Below, piece after piece: positions 1 to 10,422 of a stretch of DNA of 64,000 nucleotides. The stretch lies in contig NZ_JSAK01000008.1 of the NCBI RefSeq assembly GCF_000802965.1, positions 1 through 64,000 of the forward strand. The letters are read 5' to 3'. The notes below the pieces were generated by a model. That model was not told where the DNA came from. It was given only the letters and a program-made list of their open reading frames with translations, and ran no database searches. The translations under genes were made by a program, and so were the position numbers. Within the stretch, counting starts at the first letter, position 1. Every line of letters begins with the position of its first letter. This DNA is from Pseudomonas fluorescens. GTDB taxonomy: Bacteria; Pseudomonadota; Gammaproteobacteria; Pseudomonadales; Pseudomonadaceae.

Positions 1-10
1 AGTGGGGCGA

Positions 11-38
11 ATTATAGACACCTGAGATCTGCCGTCAA
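11..38 (-). promoter_or_regulatory. strong sigma70 promoter, probably rRNA operon P1
   Basis: On the minus strand a TTGACG -35 box (33-38) and a perfect TATAAT -10 box (11-16) are separated by 16 bases. They are followed by a GC-rich discriminator (CGCCCC) and preceded by an AT-rich UP-like stretch. This layout is typical of stringently controlled rRNA promoters. In P. aeruginosa a 16S rRNA gene follows tyrS at this place, so the promoter probably drives an rrn operon just outside the left edge. The boxes are seen directly; the rRNA target is inferred. Confidence 0.7.
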
Positions 39-53
39 CCCCTTATTTCAGGT

Positions 54-1253
54 TTATTCGGATTTGAGCGTAATACGCGCAAATGCCTTCTTGCCTGCCT
101 GGCAAACATGGGTCGCGCCCAGCGCATATATAAAGGTGCGATCGACAACTTCACCATCAATACGCACACCGCCAGAACCGAGCAGATCTCGAGCCACAGC
201 CGAGTTCTTTACCAAGCCTGCCTTATTAAGGACGGCAGCGATCGGCATATCTTCAGTAGCGGTCAATTCAATCTCAGGCAGATCGTCTGGCAGCTCGCCA
301 TCTTTCATACGGTTGCCCGCCGCACGATGGGCGTTGGCCGCTGCTTCTTCACCATGGAAGCGAGCAACAATCTCTTCGGCCAGCTTGATCTTGATGTCAC
401 GCGGATTGGCGCCCGCCTCCACATCAGCGCGGAATGCATTGATCTCATCCATGGAGCGGAAGCTGAGCAGTTCGAAGTAACGCCACATCAGCGCATCGGG
501 AATGGAGACCAGCTTGCCGTACATCACGCCCGGCGCTTCCTGGATACCGACGTAGTTGCCCAACGACTTGGACATCTTCTTCACGCCATCCAGCCCTTCC
601 AGCAACGGCATGGTCAGAATGCATTGAGCTTCCTGACCATAACCACGCTGCAGTTCACGCCCCATCAACAGGTTGAACTTCTGATCGGTACCACCTAACT
701 CGACATCTGCACGCAAGGCGACGGAGTCATAGCCCTGAACCAGCGGATAGAGGAACTCGTGAATGGCGATTGGCTGATTGGTTGTGTAGCGCTTGTCGAA
801 GTCATCGCGCTCGAGCATACGAGCCACGGTGTACTGCGAAGTCAGGCGAATGAAGTCGGCCGGCCCCATCTGATCCATCCAGGTGGAATTGAATGCCACT
901 TCGGTCTTGGCCGGATCGAGAATCTTGAAAACCTGAGTCTTGTAGGTCTCTGCGTTCTCAAGAACCTGCTCGCGAGTCAGCGGAGGTCGCGTCGCACTCT
1001 TGCCGCTCGGATCGCCGATCATTCCTGTGAAATCGCCAATCAGGAAGATCACCTGGTGACCCAGCTCCTGGAACTGGCGCAGCTTATTAATAAGCACGGT
1101 GTGCCCAAGGTGCAAATCCGGGGCGGTCGGATCGAAGCCAGCCTTAATACGCAGCGGCTGGCCGCGTTTGAGCTTTTCGATCAGCTCGGACTCGACCAAC
1201 AGTTCTTCCGCACCACGTTTAATCAGCGCTAGCTGCTCTTCAACCGACTTCAT
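54..1253 (-). CDS. tyrS: tyrosyl-tRNA synthetase
   Basis: Charges tRNA-Tyr with tyrosine in the cytoplasm. The 399-residue protein has the class I HIGH-type signature (HLGH, in [10 protein letters not shown]), the KMSKS loop (KKMSKSLGN) and a C-terminal S4-like RNA-binding domain ([12 protein letters not shown]). The start is set at the ATG at 1253 ([14 protein letters not shown]). An upstream in-frame extension to 1316 has no family counterpart and is left out. The length fits the TyrRZ type. It is divergent from the M23 peptidase gene, and the rRNA-type promoter begins only about 15 bases beyond the stop codon. Confidence 0.95.
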   Translation of the reverse strand: MKSVEEQLALIKRGAEELLVESELIEKLKRGQPLRIKAGFDPTAPDLHLGHTVLINKLRQFQELGHQVIFLIGDFTGMIGDPSGKSATRPPLTREQVLENAETYKTQVFKILDPAKTEVAFNSTWMDQMGPADFIRLTSQYTVARMLERDDFDKRYTTNQPIAIHEFLYPLVQGYDSVALRADVELGGTDQKFNLLMGRELQRGYGQEAQCILTMPLLEGLDGVKKMSKSLGNYVGIQEAPGVMYGKLVSIPDALMWRYFELLSFRSMDEINAFRADVEAGANPRDIKIKLAEEIVARFHGEEAAANAHRAAGNRMKDGELPDDLPEIELTATEDMPIAAVLNKAGLVKNSAVARDLLGSGGVRIDGEVVDRTFIYALGATHVCQAGKKAFARITLKSE

Positions 1254-1464
1254 AACAGACCCGCAAGGCTCGAATTCAAAGGGGACCAACCATACAAGAT
1301 CACGCGTCAAATACAAAGTTTGGTCGGCGCAATGACGCCAATCCGCTGGCAGAGTGTCCGCGGACTTGCTTCAGGGATGATTTGGTTATATTTTATACAG
1401 TTATTTCATCTTCATCATGTCATTCATCTTTTCCAATTCCTTTTTCAAAGTCAAAACACTACTT

Positions 1465-2898
1465 ATGACCAAAGAATCGTCTAAAGCGCCTCCGCTTTAC
1501 CCGAAGACCCACCTGCTCGCAGCGAGTGGCATCGCCGCGCTTCTGAGCCTGGCGCTTCTGGTATTCCCTTCCAGTGATGTTGAAGCCAAAAAGACAACCC
1601 TGAGCCTTGAACTGGAAAGTCCTGCTGAACAACTGACACAAGATCAAGACGCTGCTGAGGCCCTCCAAGCCACAAATGAGCCAGCAGCTTCTCCTTTCGC
1701 GCAGATCGACAACAGCGCAGAAGACACCCAGGAAACTGCTCAAGCAGCACCAACACCAGCCCCAACACCTGCGCCGGCCATCGAAGAAAAGAAGGCGCCA
1801 AACCACAGGGAAGTGATCGTCGCCAAGGGCGATACCCTCTCCACGCTGTTCGAGAAGGTCGGTCTTCCAGCCATTTCAGTGCATGACGTACTGGCCAGCG
1901 ACAAGCAGGCCAAGCAGTTCAGCCAGCTCAAGCATGGGCAGAAACTCGAATTCGAATTGAGCCCCGACGGCCAGTTGGCCAATTTGCACAGCAAAGTCAG
2001 CGACCTCGAAACCATCACTCTGACCAAGAATGACAAGGGCTACTCGTTCAACCGCATTACCGCCAAACCGACCGTACGCTCCGCCTATGTTCATGGCGTG
2101 ATCAACAGCTCGCTGTCGCAGTCTGCCGCTCGCGCCGGCCTGTCCCACAGCCTGACGATGGACATGGCCAGCGTGTTTGGCTATGACGTCGATTTCGCCC
2201 AGGACATTCGCCAGGGTGACGAATTTGATGTGATCTACGAACAGAAAGTCGTCAACGGCAAAGCGGTCGGCAATGGCCCGATCCTGTCCGCACGTTTCAC
2301 CAACCGCGGCAAGACCTACACCGCTGTGCGTTATACCAACAAACAAGGCAACAGCAGCTACTACACCGCTGATGGCAACAGCATGCGCAAGGCGTTCATC
2401 CGTACTCCTGTGGATTTCGCTCGCATTAGCTCGAAGTTTTCCATGGGCCGCAAACACCCGATCCTGAACAAGATCCGTGCCCACAAAGGCGTTGACTACG
2501 CAGCACCACGCGGTACGCCAATCAAAGCCGCCGGTGACGGCAAAGTCTTGCTGGCCGGGCGCCGCGGTGGTTACGGCAACACTGTGATCATCCAGCATGG
2601 CAGCACCTACCGTACGCTGTACGGCCACATGCAGGGTTTTGCCAAAGGCGTGCAGACAGGCAGTAATGTCAAGCAAGGCCAGGTGATCGGTTATATCGGC
2701 ACTACCGGACTTTCTACCGGCCCGCACTTGCACTACGAATTCCAGGTCAACGGCGTTCACGTCGACCCGCTGGGGCAGAAAGTGGCAATGGCCGATCCGA
2801 TTTCCAAGGCTGAACGCGCTCGCTTCCTCGCACAGAGTCAGCCGCTGATGGCGCGCATGGATCAAGAGAAATCCACCATGCTGGCGTCGAAGCGCTAA
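1465..2898 (+). CDS. M23 family peptidoglycan endopeptidase (OapA/MepM type)
   Basis: A 477-residue envelope metallopeptidase, expected to cut peptidoglycan cross-links. It has an N-terminal membrane anchor (about residues 20-37), a low-complexity Pro/Ala/Gln linker, a LysM/OapA-like segment (VIVAKGDTLSTLF) and a C-terminal LytM domain. The zinc motifs are intact: HKGVD at residues 340-344 and HLH at 421-423. The ATG at 1465 is preferred over the ATG at 1417 because MTKESSKAPPLYPK is the family-type N-terminus; neither has a good Shine-Dalgarno. anmK starts 3 bases after the stop, linking wall cleavage to recycling of anhydro-MurNAc. Confidence 0.9.
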   Translation: MTKESSKAPPLYPKTHLLAASGIAALLSLALLVFPSSDVEAKKTTLSLELESPAEQLTQDQDAAEALQATNEPAASPFAQIDNSAEDTQETAQAAPTPAPTPAPAIEEKKAPNHREVIVAKGDTLSTLFEKVGLPAISVHDVLASDKQAKQFSQLKHGQKLEFELSPDGQLANLHSKVSDLETITLTKNDKGYSFNRITAKPTVRSAYVHGVINSSLSQSAARAGLSHSLTMDMASVFGYDVDFAQDIRQGDEFDVIYEQKVVNGKAVGNGPILSARFTNRGKTYTAVRYTNKQGNSSYYTADGNSMRKAFIRTPVDFARISSKFSMGRKHPILNKIRAHKGVDYAAPRGTPIKAAGDGKVLLAGRRGGYGNTVIIQHGSTYRTLYGHMQGFAKGVQTGSNVKQGQVIGYIGTTGLSTGPHLHYEFQVNGVHVDPLGQKVAMADPISKAERARFLAQSQPLMARMDQEKSTMLASKR

Positions 2899-3993
<1,095 letters not shown>

Positions 3994-4005
3994 ACGCCAG
4001 ACAGC

Positions 4006-4037
4006 AAAACGCCGCAGGGCCCTGAAGCCATGCGGCG
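4006..4037 (-). terminator. Rho-independent terminator of erpA
   Basis: A 7-bp GC stem (4010-4016 with 4031-4037) is followed on the minus strand by TTTT. It lies about 20 bases beyond the erpA stop and between the convergent anmK and erpA genes. Confidence 0.65.
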
Positions 4038-4059
4038 CTTGGTGAAGCAGGTGCGTTGA

Positions 4060-4410
4060 TCAGATCGAGAACGACGAGCCGCAGCCACACGTGGTGGTTG
4101 CATTCGGGTTCTTGATGACGAAACGCGAACCTTCGAGACCTTCCTGATAATCCACCTCGGCACCGGCCAGGTACTGGAAGCTCATGGGGTCAACAACCAG
4201 ACTTACACCTTCGCGCTCGACGATGGTGTCGTCATCGGCCACTTCTTCATCGAAGGTGAAGCCGTACTGAAAACCTGAACAACCGCCGCCCGTAACGAAT
4301 ACGCGCAGCTTCAAGCGATCATTCCCCTCTTCATCGACCAGGCTCTTCACCTTGTGCGCGGCACCGTGGGTGAATTGCAAAGCCGTGGGGGTGAAGGATT
4401 CGACGCTCAT
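4060..4410 (-). CDS. erpA: iron-sulfur cluster insertion protein ErpA
   Basis: A-type carrier that delivers Fe-S clusters to apoproteins, notably isoprenoid-pathway enzymes. The 116-residue protein has the three conserved cysteines of the HesB/IscA family: C44 in [11 protein letters not shown] and C108/C110 in the C-terminal TTCGCGSSF. It is a single gene with its own promoter (4458-4487) and its own terminator, bounded upstream by the argC terminator. Confidence 0.95.
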   Translation of the reverse strand: MSVESFTPTALQFTHGAAHKVKSLVDEEGNDRLKLRVFVTGGGCSGFQYGFTFDEEVADDDTIVEREGVSLVVDPMSFQYLAGAEVDYQEGLEGSRFVIKNPNATTTCGCGSSFSI

Positions 4411-4457
4411 GCTGACTATCTCCCGGCGTTACGCCGTCATATTGCGTGATGACGCGC

Positions 4458-4487
4458 ATTATCCGCTTCTCCTAGAAAAGCGGTCAA
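4458..4487 (-). promoter_or_regulatory. erpA promoter, overlapping an IscR-like half-palindrome
   Basis: On the minus strand TTGACC (4482-4487) and GATAAT (4458-4463) are spaced by 18 bases, about 50 bases upstream of the erpA start codon. The -35 sits in ATAGTTGACC, followed by a CTAGG element, which resembles one type of IscR box. The promoter boxes are seen; the IscR link is inferred from the target gene and the partial motif only. Confidence 0.5.
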
Positions 4488-4533
4488 CTATTGTTATGGT
4501 ATATCAACCAACCCGTTCGCCGACCCAGAATGC

Positions 4534-4560
4534 AAAAAGGCCCGTTCTACGGGCCTTTTT
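4534..4560. terminator. bidirectional terminator below argC
   Basis: A perfect 11-bp stem with AAAAAGGCCCG and CGGGCCTTTTT arms and a 5-base loop. T-tracts on both strands make it able to stop transcription leaving argC and any readthrough in the other direction. Confidence 0.85.
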
Positions 4561-4578
4561 GCCATGGGAAATAAACCG

Positions 4579-5613
4579 TTACGGCAGCATCCCAGCGTGG
4601 GACAGACCAAAGCGCTCATCCAACCCGAACAGGATGTTCATGTTCTGCACCGCCTGACCCGACGCGCCCTTGACCAGGTTATCGATCACCGACAACACCA
4701 CCACCAGATCACCATCCTGCGGACGATGCACCGCAATACGGCACACGTTGGCGCCGCGCACGCTGCGGGTTTCCGGGTGGCTGCCGGCCGGCATGACGTC
4801 GACGAACGGTTCGCTGGCGTAACGCTTTTCAAACAGCGCTTGCAGATCCACCGAGCGATCCACAACAGTTGCGTACAGTGTCGAGTGGATACCCCGGATC
4901 ATTGGCGTCAGGTGCGGAACGAAAGTCAGGCCGACATCCTTGCCCGCTGCGCGACGCAGACCCTGGCGAATTTCCGGCAAGTGACGGTGACCTTTGACGG
5001 CATAAGCCTTCATGCTTTCCGACGTCTCGGAGTACAACGAACCTACAGCTGCGCCACGACCCGCACCGCTGACACCGGATTTGCAGTCGGCAATCAAACG
5101 CGACGTATCGGCCAGACCGGCTTCAAGCAACGGCAGGAAACCCAGCTGCGTGGCAGTCGGATAGCAACCCGGAACAGCAATCAGGCGCGCCTTCTTGATT
5201 TGCTCGCGGTTAACTTCTGGCAGCCCGTAGACCGCTTCGTCCAACAGTTCCGGCGCGCCGTGCGGCTGGCCGTACCACTTGGCCCATTCATCTGCATCTT
5301 GCAGACGGAAGTCAGCCGACAGGTCGATGACCTTGGTCCCGGCCGCCAGCAGCTCACCTGCCAGGGCATGTGCAACGCCGTGCGGCGTGGCGAAGAACAC
5401 CACGTCGCAGGCACCAAGGGTCTTGATGTCCGGAACGCTGAACGCCAGGCCATCGTAGTGGCCTCGCAGGTTCGGGTACATGTCGGCCACGGCCAGGCCA
5501 GCCTCGGATCGGGAAGTGATGACAACCACTTCTGCTTGCGGATGCTGTGCCAACAGACGCAGCAGTTCGACACCCGTGTAACCCGTGCCGCCGACGATAC
5601 CGACCTTGACCAT
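4579..5613 (-). CDS. argC: N-acetyl-gamma-glutamyl-phosphate reductase
   Basis: Third step of arginine biosynthesis: NADPH reduction of N-acetylglutamyl phosphate to the semialdehyde. The 344-residue protein has an N-terminal nucleotide-binding motif ([12 protein letters not shown]) and the catalytic Cys150 in [13 protein letters not shown]. The ATG at 5613 is chosen because a GAGGGCAGG ribosome site lies just upstream. A 24-codon in-frame extension to 5685 is not family-like. It is divergent from hemJ. Confidence 0.95.
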   Translation of the reverse strand: MVKVGIVGGTGYTGVELLRLLAQHPQAEVVVITSRSEAGLAVADMYPNLRGHYDGLAFSVPDIKTLGACDVVFFATPHGVAHALAGELLAAGTKVIDLSADFRLQDADEWAKWYGQPHGAPELLDEAVYGLPEVNREQIKKARLIAVPGCYPTATQLGFLPLLEAGLADTSRLIADCKSGVSGAGRGAAVGSLYSETSESMKAYAVKGHRHLPEIRQGLRRAAGKDVGLTFVPHLTPMIRGIHSTLYATVVDRSVDLQALFEKRYASEPFVDVMPAGSHPETRSVRGANVCRIAVHRPQDGDLVVVLSVIDNLVKGASGQAVQNMNILFGLDERFGLSHAGMLP

Positions 5614-5748
5614 AAACCTGCCCTCAACGAACCCACTGGAAAGCCGTCGATAATAGGGGCCGCGCTCGCCTGCGACAACCGTCAAGGTGACGTGCGGGCG
5701 CTCAAGCCTCTACTATTCCCGCTACCGTGAATTGGGGAATAACTAAAA

Positions 5749-6180
5749 ATGCTTTTTCTGTGGCTCAAAGCGCTTCACATCGTCAGCATCGTTTGCTGGT
5801 TTGCCGGCCTGTTTTACTTGCCGAGACTCTTCGTTTACCACGCACAAAGCGAAGACACCGTCAGCAAGGAACGTTTCAGTCTCATGGAGCGCAAGTTGTA
5901 TCGCGGCATCATGGGGCCTTCGATGATCGCTACGCTGATTTTCGGCGGCTGGCTGATCAGCCTTAATCCGAGTGCCTATTTCGGCCAGGGCGGCTGGATG
6001 CATGCCAAGCTGACTTTGGTGGTCCTGCTGATCGGCTATCACCACATGTGCGGCGCACAGGTGAAGCGTTTTGCCCGTGGCGAAAACACCCGCAGCCATG
6101 TCTTTTTTCGCTGGTTCAATGAAGTGCCGGTTCTGATATTGCTGGCAATCGTAATTCTGGTCGTCGTTCGGCCGTTCTAA
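5749..6180 (+). CDS. hemJ: protoporphyrinogen oxidase HemJ (CopD-like membrane protein)
   Basis: A 143-residue inner-membrane protein with about four transmembrane helices, belonging to the HemJ/UPF0093 family that oxidises protoporphyrinogen IX in haem synthesis when HemG/HemY is absent. A conserved His lies at position 10 (LKALHIVSIVCWF), and the family motifs KLTLVVLLIGYHH and RWFNEVPVLILLAIV are visible. It is preceded by a TTGGGGAA ribosome site. The family assignment is firm; the reaction is from family knowledge. Confidence 0.88.
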   Translation: MLFLWLKALHIVSIVCWFAGLFYLPRLFVYHAQSEDTVSKERFSLMERKLYRGIMGPSMIATLIFGGWLISLNPSAYFGQGGWMHAKLTLVVLLIGYHHMCGAQVKRFARGENTRSHVFFRWFNEVPVLILLAIVILVVVRPF

Positions 6181-6213
6181 ATCCAATAGACACCACTTAC
6201 CGGGGTACTTCCA

Positions 6214-7182
6214 ATGTCGCTGCCCGCTCTGCTTGAACAACGTTTGCGCTTGCCTGTTGTGGCGGCGCCGATGTTCCTGATTTCCAATCCGCAACTGGTG
6301 CTCGCCTGCTGTCGTAATGGCGTAGTCGGCAGTTTCCCCGCGCTGAATCAGCGCGAAAGCAGTGGCTTCAAGGCCTGGCTGGAAGAAATCGAAGCGGGAC
6401 TGGCGACACTGGAGAACCCCGCGCCGTACGCGGTGAACCTGATCGTCCACAACAGCAATCCGCGACTGCAGGCGGACCTGGAGATCTGCATCGAGCACAA
6501 AGTGCCGATCGTGATCACCAGCCTCGGCGCCGTTAAGGAGCTGGTCGATGCGGTCCACAGCTACGGCGGCCTTGTATTCCATGACGTGACGACCCGTCGT
6601 CATGCCGAGAAAGCCGCCGAAGCCGGCGTGGATGGCTTGATTGCCGTCGCCGCCGGCGCGGGCGGGCATGCCGGAACCTGGAGCCCGTTCTCGCTGATCG
6701 CCGAGATCCGCCAGTTCTTCGACAAGACTTTGCTGCTGGCCGGTTGCCTGAACCATGGCCACGAAATTCTCGCCGCACAATTGCTCGGCGCGGATCTGGC
6801 CTACTTCGGCACGCGATTTATCGGCACCACCGAAAGTCATGCGCCTGACGCCTACAAAGAGATGCTGCTGACGGCCAGAGCGGCAGACATCATCCATACT
6901 CCAGCGGTATCGGGCGTACCGGCGAGTTTCATGCGCCAGAGCCTGGAGGCCGCCGGTTTCGACATGGCAGCCCTGCAAAACAAGGGTGAAGTCAATTTTG
7001 GCTCCAAGCTCAAACCCATCAGCGATGAAGCCAAAGCCTGGAAAACCGTGTGGTCCGCGGGCCAGGGCGTGGGTGAAATCGATGATCTGCCGAGCGTCGA
7101 TCAACTGGTGGTGCGCCTCGACGCCGAATACCGCCAGGCACTGGAGCACGCGGCGCAACTGCCCAAGCGCTGGCCACGATGA
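6214..7182 (+). CDS. nitronate monooxygenase-like flavoprotein
   Basis: A 322-residue FMN-dependent TIM-barrel protein of the 2-nitropropane dioxygenase/nitronate monooxygenase family. The N-terminus shows the FMN-site strand VVAAPMFLISNP, and the family catalytic histidine is H152 in GAGGHAGTWSPF. It follows hemJ by 33 bases. The true substrate cannot be read from sequence: the family includes nitronate oxidases and NAD(P)H:quinone reductases. Confidence 0.8.
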   Translation: MSLPALLEQRLRLPVVAAPMFLISNPQLVLACCRNGVVGSFPALNQRESSGFKAWLEEIEAGLATLENPAPYAVNLIVHNSNPRLQADLEICIEHKVPIVITSLGAVKELVDAVHSYGGLVFHDVTTRRHAEKAAEAGVDGLIAVAAGAGGHAGTWSPFSLIAEIRQFFDKTLLLAGCLNHGHEILAAQLLGADLAYFGTRFIGTTESHAPDAYKEMLLTARAADIIHTPAVSGVPASFMRQSLEAAGFDMAALQNKGEVNFGSKLKPISDEAKAWKTVWSAGQGVGEIDDLPSVDQLVVRLDAEYRQALEHAAQLPKRWPR

Positions 7183-7257
7183 AAGAAACTCGGGCCAGCC
7201 GCATCTGACTGGCCCTACACTCCGTAACTCAATACTCGCGACAAGGATGCCTCGGCA

Positions 7258-8214
7258 ATGAGCGAAAACCGTTTCAAGATCGTCTTCGACGGCACGCTAC
7301 TGCCAGGCGTTGATATCGCCACCGCCAAACTCAATCTCGCTGAGCTGTACAAGAGCGAAGTCGCCGCCGTCGAGCGACTATTCAGCGGCAAACCGGTCGC
7401 CCTCAAACGTGATTTGTCACAGGACGACGCACAGACCTACCTTCAAGCACTAAAGAAAACCGGCATCGATGCCCGTGTCGAGCCCGAGTCCTCGATCGAT
7501 CTGAAGCTGTCCGATCTCCACGACCACACGCCAGCCGCGATCGCAGCGGAACCCGAATCCCCTTACGCACCGCCGCAAGCCAACGTTGGCGAACGCATGC
7601 CCGAGTACGCCACGCTCAAGCCCTTCGGCGTCGAAGGCCGCATCGGACGCCTGCGGTTCCTCGCATGGTCGATGGTGCTGAGCCTGGTGACGATTGCTGT
7701 GGTCGGTGTATTTGCCTTGGTCGGCCTGGCGCTCGTCAGCACCGATTCGACCGCCGGACTGATCTTCGGCGGCCTTCTGGCATTCATTCTGTGCGTTGTC
7801 TTCCTTATCGCCAGTATCCTGATCACTGTTCAGCGCCTGCATGATATCGGCTGGTCCGGCTGGCTATGGCTGCTGAACCTGGTGCCATTCGTTGGCAGTT
7901 TCTTCCCGCTGCTGTTGTTGCTCATACCGGGAACCCACCTTGCCAATCGCTATGGCGCCCCGCCACCGCCCAACAGCACGGCAGTCAAGGTGCTGTCGTC
8001 GTTGTGGATCGTGTTGATTGCGCTGCTTATCGTCGGTGCAATGGCCGGCGGTATCTCGGCCATTCAGGACGAATACGAAAACACCCTTGAAAGCAGTTAC
8101 CAAAGTGGCTCGGTCACCACCGATGAGATCGACGTCGAGGTCGAACCCACACCAATTTCCGCCGACGATGCAGCCGAAGAAGCCCAGCCCCCTGTAGACT
8201 CTGCGAAAGAATGA
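7258..8214 (+). CDS. DUF805 membrane protein with extra N-terminal domain
   Basis: A 318-residue protein in two parts. Residues 1-75 (start SENRFKIVFDG) form a soluble alpha/beta domain. After a Pro-rich linker, residues about 118-275 form a DUF805 module of four hydrophobic helices with the family motif QRLHDIGWSGW. The tail is acidic (EVEPTPISADDAAEE). DUF805 has no established biochemical role. It lies between the flavoprotein gene and an SDR gene, all co-directional. Confidence 0.75.
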   Translation: MSENRFKIVFDGTLLPGVDIATAKLNLAELYKSEVAAVERLFSGKPVALKRDLSQDDAQTYLQALKKTGIDARVEPESSIDLKLSDLHDHTPAAIAAEPESPYAPPQANVGERMPEYATLKPFGVEGRIGRLRFLAWSMVLSLVTIAVVGVFALVGLALVSTDSTAGLIFGGLLAFILCVVFLIASILITVQRLHDIGWSGWLWLLNLVPFVGSFFPLLLLLIPGTHLANRYGAPPPPNSTAVKVLSSLWIVLIALLIVGAMAGGISAIQDEYENTLESSYQSGSVTTDEIDVEVEPTPISADDAAEEAQPPVDSAKE

Positions 8215-8275
8215 ACAGCGCTCCCCGCCCGTGACACCTGCGTCGCGGCGCGGAGCTGTTGCGATGGAGAACTGC

Positions 8276-9064
8276 ATGACCCGTTATGCTCTGATCACTG
8301 GCGCCTCCAGCGGTATCGGCCTGGCCATGGCCGAAGCGTTGGCCCGGCGCGGCCGCAGCCTGATCCTGGTGGCCCGACAACGTGATCAGCTGGAAAGTAT
8401 TGCGATTGAACTGACCCAACGTTTTGGCGTGGAAGTGTTGTTCCGTGCCTGTGATTTGGGCGAGCCGCTGCGGCTGTCCGGGTTCCTGCTGGAACTGGAA
8501 GAAGGCGACCGGCAAATCGATCTGCTGGTGAACTGCGCCGGCATCGGCACCTGCGGCCCGTTCCTGGCGCAGGACTGGATGACCGAACAGGACCTGATCG
8601 AAGTAAACATTCTGGCGCTGACCCGCCTGTGCCACGCCATCGGTAACAGCATGGCCTTGCAGGGTGGTGGGCAGATTCTGAATGTCGCCTCGGTCGCGGC
8701 ATTCCAGCCTGGTCCGTGGATGAGCACTTACTACGCCAGCAAGGCTTATGTGCTGCACTTTTCCGAAGGCCTGCGCGTCGAGCTGAAAAAATGTGCGGTC
8801 AAGGTATCGGTGCTCTGCCCCGGCCCCACCCGCACGGCGTTTTTCCGTACCGCACAACTGAACAGCGACAAACTGGCCAACAGCAATTTGCTGATGAGCC
8901 CGGAAGAAGTCGCGCTCTATACCGTGCGAGCCCTGGAGAAAAATCGCGCAATCATTATCCCGGGACGACGCAACCGCTGGTTCGCCGCCCTGCCCCGGTT
9001 CAGCACGCGGTGGCTGACCCGGACAATCGCCGGCATGGTCATCAAGGCCTACTGCCCGCGCTAA
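8276..9064 (+). CDS. short-chain dehydrogenase/reductase
   Basis: A 262-residue classical SDR oxidoreductase. It has the nucleotide motif TGASSGIG (residues 9-16), the NCAG motif, catalytic Ser139 and the Y152-xxx-K156 pair. The ATG at 8276 is chosen because GGAG lies 6-9 bases upstream; the longer frame from 8231 is not family-like. The substrate is unknown. Preference for NADP is plausible from the Arg after the third beta-strand (LVARQRDQ) but unproven. Confidence 0.85.
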   Translation: MTRYALITGASSGIGLAMAEALARRGRSLILVARQRDQLESIAIELTQRFGVEVLFRACDLGEPLRLSGFLLELEEGDRQIDLLVNCAGIGTCGPFLAQDWMTEQDLIEVNILALTRLCHAIGNSMALQGGGQILNVASVAAFQPGPWMSTYYASKAYVLHFSEGLRVELKKCAVKVSVLCPGPTRTAFFRTAQLNSDKLANSNLLMSPEEVALYTVRALEKNRAIIIPGRRNRWFAALPRFSTRWLTRTIAGMVIKAYCPR

Positions 9065-9145
9065 TCGACCTGCAAGGTAAAAGGCTGGGCTCGGGCAACA
9101 CCCATGAGTACACTCGGGCCAGCCCAAACAACGGAGAAAACAGCT

Positions 9146-9484
9146 GTGGATACTCTGTTCACCAAGATCATCAACCGGGAAATCCCGGCGAAGATCATTT
9201 ACGAGGACGACCAGGTTCTGGCCTTCCACGACATCGCCCCACAGGCGCCGGTGCACTTTCTGGTGATCCCGAAGAAACCGGTGCGCACCTTGAACGACCT
9301 GACCGAGGACGATAAAGCATTGGCCGGGCATATCCTGTTCACTGCCCAGCGTCTGGCCCTGGAGCTGGGCTGCGAAAAAGGTTTCCGCGTTGTCATGAAC
9401 TGCAATGAAGAAGGTGGGCAGACTGTCTATCACATTCATATGCACGTGCTGGGTCAGCGTCAGATGCACTGGCCGCCGGGCTGA
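9146..9484 (+). CDS. HIT family nucleotide-binding protein
   Basis: A 112-residue histidine-triad protein, probably a purine nucleoside phosphoramidase of the HinT branch. The catalytic triad motif HIHMHVLG is near the C-terminus and the N-terminal IINREIPAKIIYEDD is typical. A GTG start at 9146 is preferred because GGAG lies 10 bases upstream and the encoded protein then begins at the usual place. An ATG at 9104 would add 14 residues unlike the family. Confidence 0.9.
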   Translation: MDTLFTKIINREIPAKIIYEDDQVLAFHDIAPQAPVHFLVIPKKPVRTLNDLTEDDKALAGHILFTAQRLALELGCEKGFRVVMNCNEEGGQTVYHIHMHVLGQRQMHWPPG

Positions 9485-9500
9485 CTCTCAGGCTGCCCTT

Positions 9501-9562
9501 GTAGGAGCCGGCTCGCTGGCGATGGCGTCATTGAGATCGCCATCGCCAGCAAGCCGGCTCCT
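9501..9562. repeat. REP-type inverted repeat (GTAGGAGCCGGCT family)
   Basis: Left arm 9501-9525 and right arm 9540-9562 are near-perfect inverted copies with a 14-base loop, containing GGAGCCGGCT and CTGGCGATGG. The same sequence family recurs at 22967-23055. It lies between the HIT gene and coq7 and could stabilise the upstream mRNA or terminate it. Confidence 0.8.
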
Positions 9563-9656
9563 AAACGTTTGGTGGTGACCTCACACATGACCCAACGCAA
9601 ACCTTCCCCGGCCGATTGGGTTAAACTGGCCGCCGAGATTCCCCCCGGAGGTCAGC

Positions 9657-10304
9657 ATGACTACCCAACGTCACTACTCGCCGATTGACCGTCTTCTGCT
9701 GCAAGCCGATGCCGCGATGCGTACCTTGCTGCCCTTCAGCGGCCAGCCGTACCGTCCGTCGCCCGCCATCGTGCAGCCGGACGCGAAAATGAGCGACGAA
9801 GACACCCGGCACGTTGCCGGCCTGATGCGCATCAACCACACCGGTGAAGTCTGCGCCCAGGCGCTGTATCAAGGGCAGGCCCTGACCGCCAAGCTGCCGC
9901 AAGTGCGCGCCGCCATGGAACATGCCGCCGAAGAAGAAGTCGACCATCTGGTCTGGTGCGAACAACGCATCCATCAGTTGGGCAGCCACACCAGCATTCT
10001 CAATCCGCTGTTCTACGGCATGTCCTTCGGGATTGGCGCGGTGGCCGGGTTGATCAGCGACAAAGTCAGCCTGGGCTTCGTTGCCGCAACGGAAGATCAG
10101 GTGTGCAAACACTTGAACGAACACCTTGAGCAACTGCCGGCCGAAGATGAAAAGTCCCGGGCGATTCTTGAGCAAATGCGCATTGATGAAGAGCAGCATG
10201 CCGAAAGTGCGCTGGAGGCTGGCGGCTTCCGTTTTCCGGCGCCGGTGAAGTTCGGGATGAGCTTGTTGGCCAAGGTGATGACCAAGAGTACTTATCGGAT
10301 CTGA
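9657..10304 (+). CDS. coq7: 3-demethoxyubiquinol 3-hydroxylase Coq7
   Basis: Di-iron hydroxylase of ubiquinone biosynthesis. The 215-residue protein has the carboxylate-bridged ligand motifs of the family ([32 protein letters not shown]). A strong GGAGGT ribosome site lies just upstream of the ATG. It is expected at the inner membrane, with a hydrophobic segment at about residues 115-135. Confidence 0.93.
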   Translation: MTTQRHYSPIDRLLLQADAAMRTLLPFSGQPYRPSPAIVQPDAKMSDEDTRHVAGLMRINHTGEVCAQALYQGQALTAKLPQVRAAMEHAAEEEVDHLVWCEQRIHQLGSHTSILNPLFYGMSFGIGAVAGLISDKVSLGFVAATEDQVCKHLNEHLEQLPAEDEKSRAILEQMRIDEEQHAESALEAGGFRFPAPVKFGMSLLAKVMTKSTYRI

Positions 10305-10330
10305 CCTTTCGGTCGCCTGATCTGGCCTCT

Positions 10331-10353
10331 TCGCGAGCAGGCTCGCTCCCACA
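10331..10353. repeat. single REP-like half site
   Basis: A GC-rich motif (GCGAGCAGGCTCGCTCCCACA) that is internally palindromic (GCGAGC/GCTCGC), a common Pseudomonas intergenic element, lies downstream of coq7. Confidence 0.55.
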
Positions 10354-10373
10354 TGGAGCCACATTCAAAGAAT

Positions 10374-10410
10374 AAAAAAGGCGACTGCCGTTAGGTAGTC
10401 GCCTTTTTTG
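10374..10410. terminator. bidirectional terminator between coq7 and speD
   Basis: A stem with AAAAAAGGCGACT and AGTCGCCTTTTTT arms lies between the convergent coq7 and speD genes. T-tracts occur on both strands. Confidence 0.85.
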
Positions 10411-10422
10411 TGCCCGGAAATC

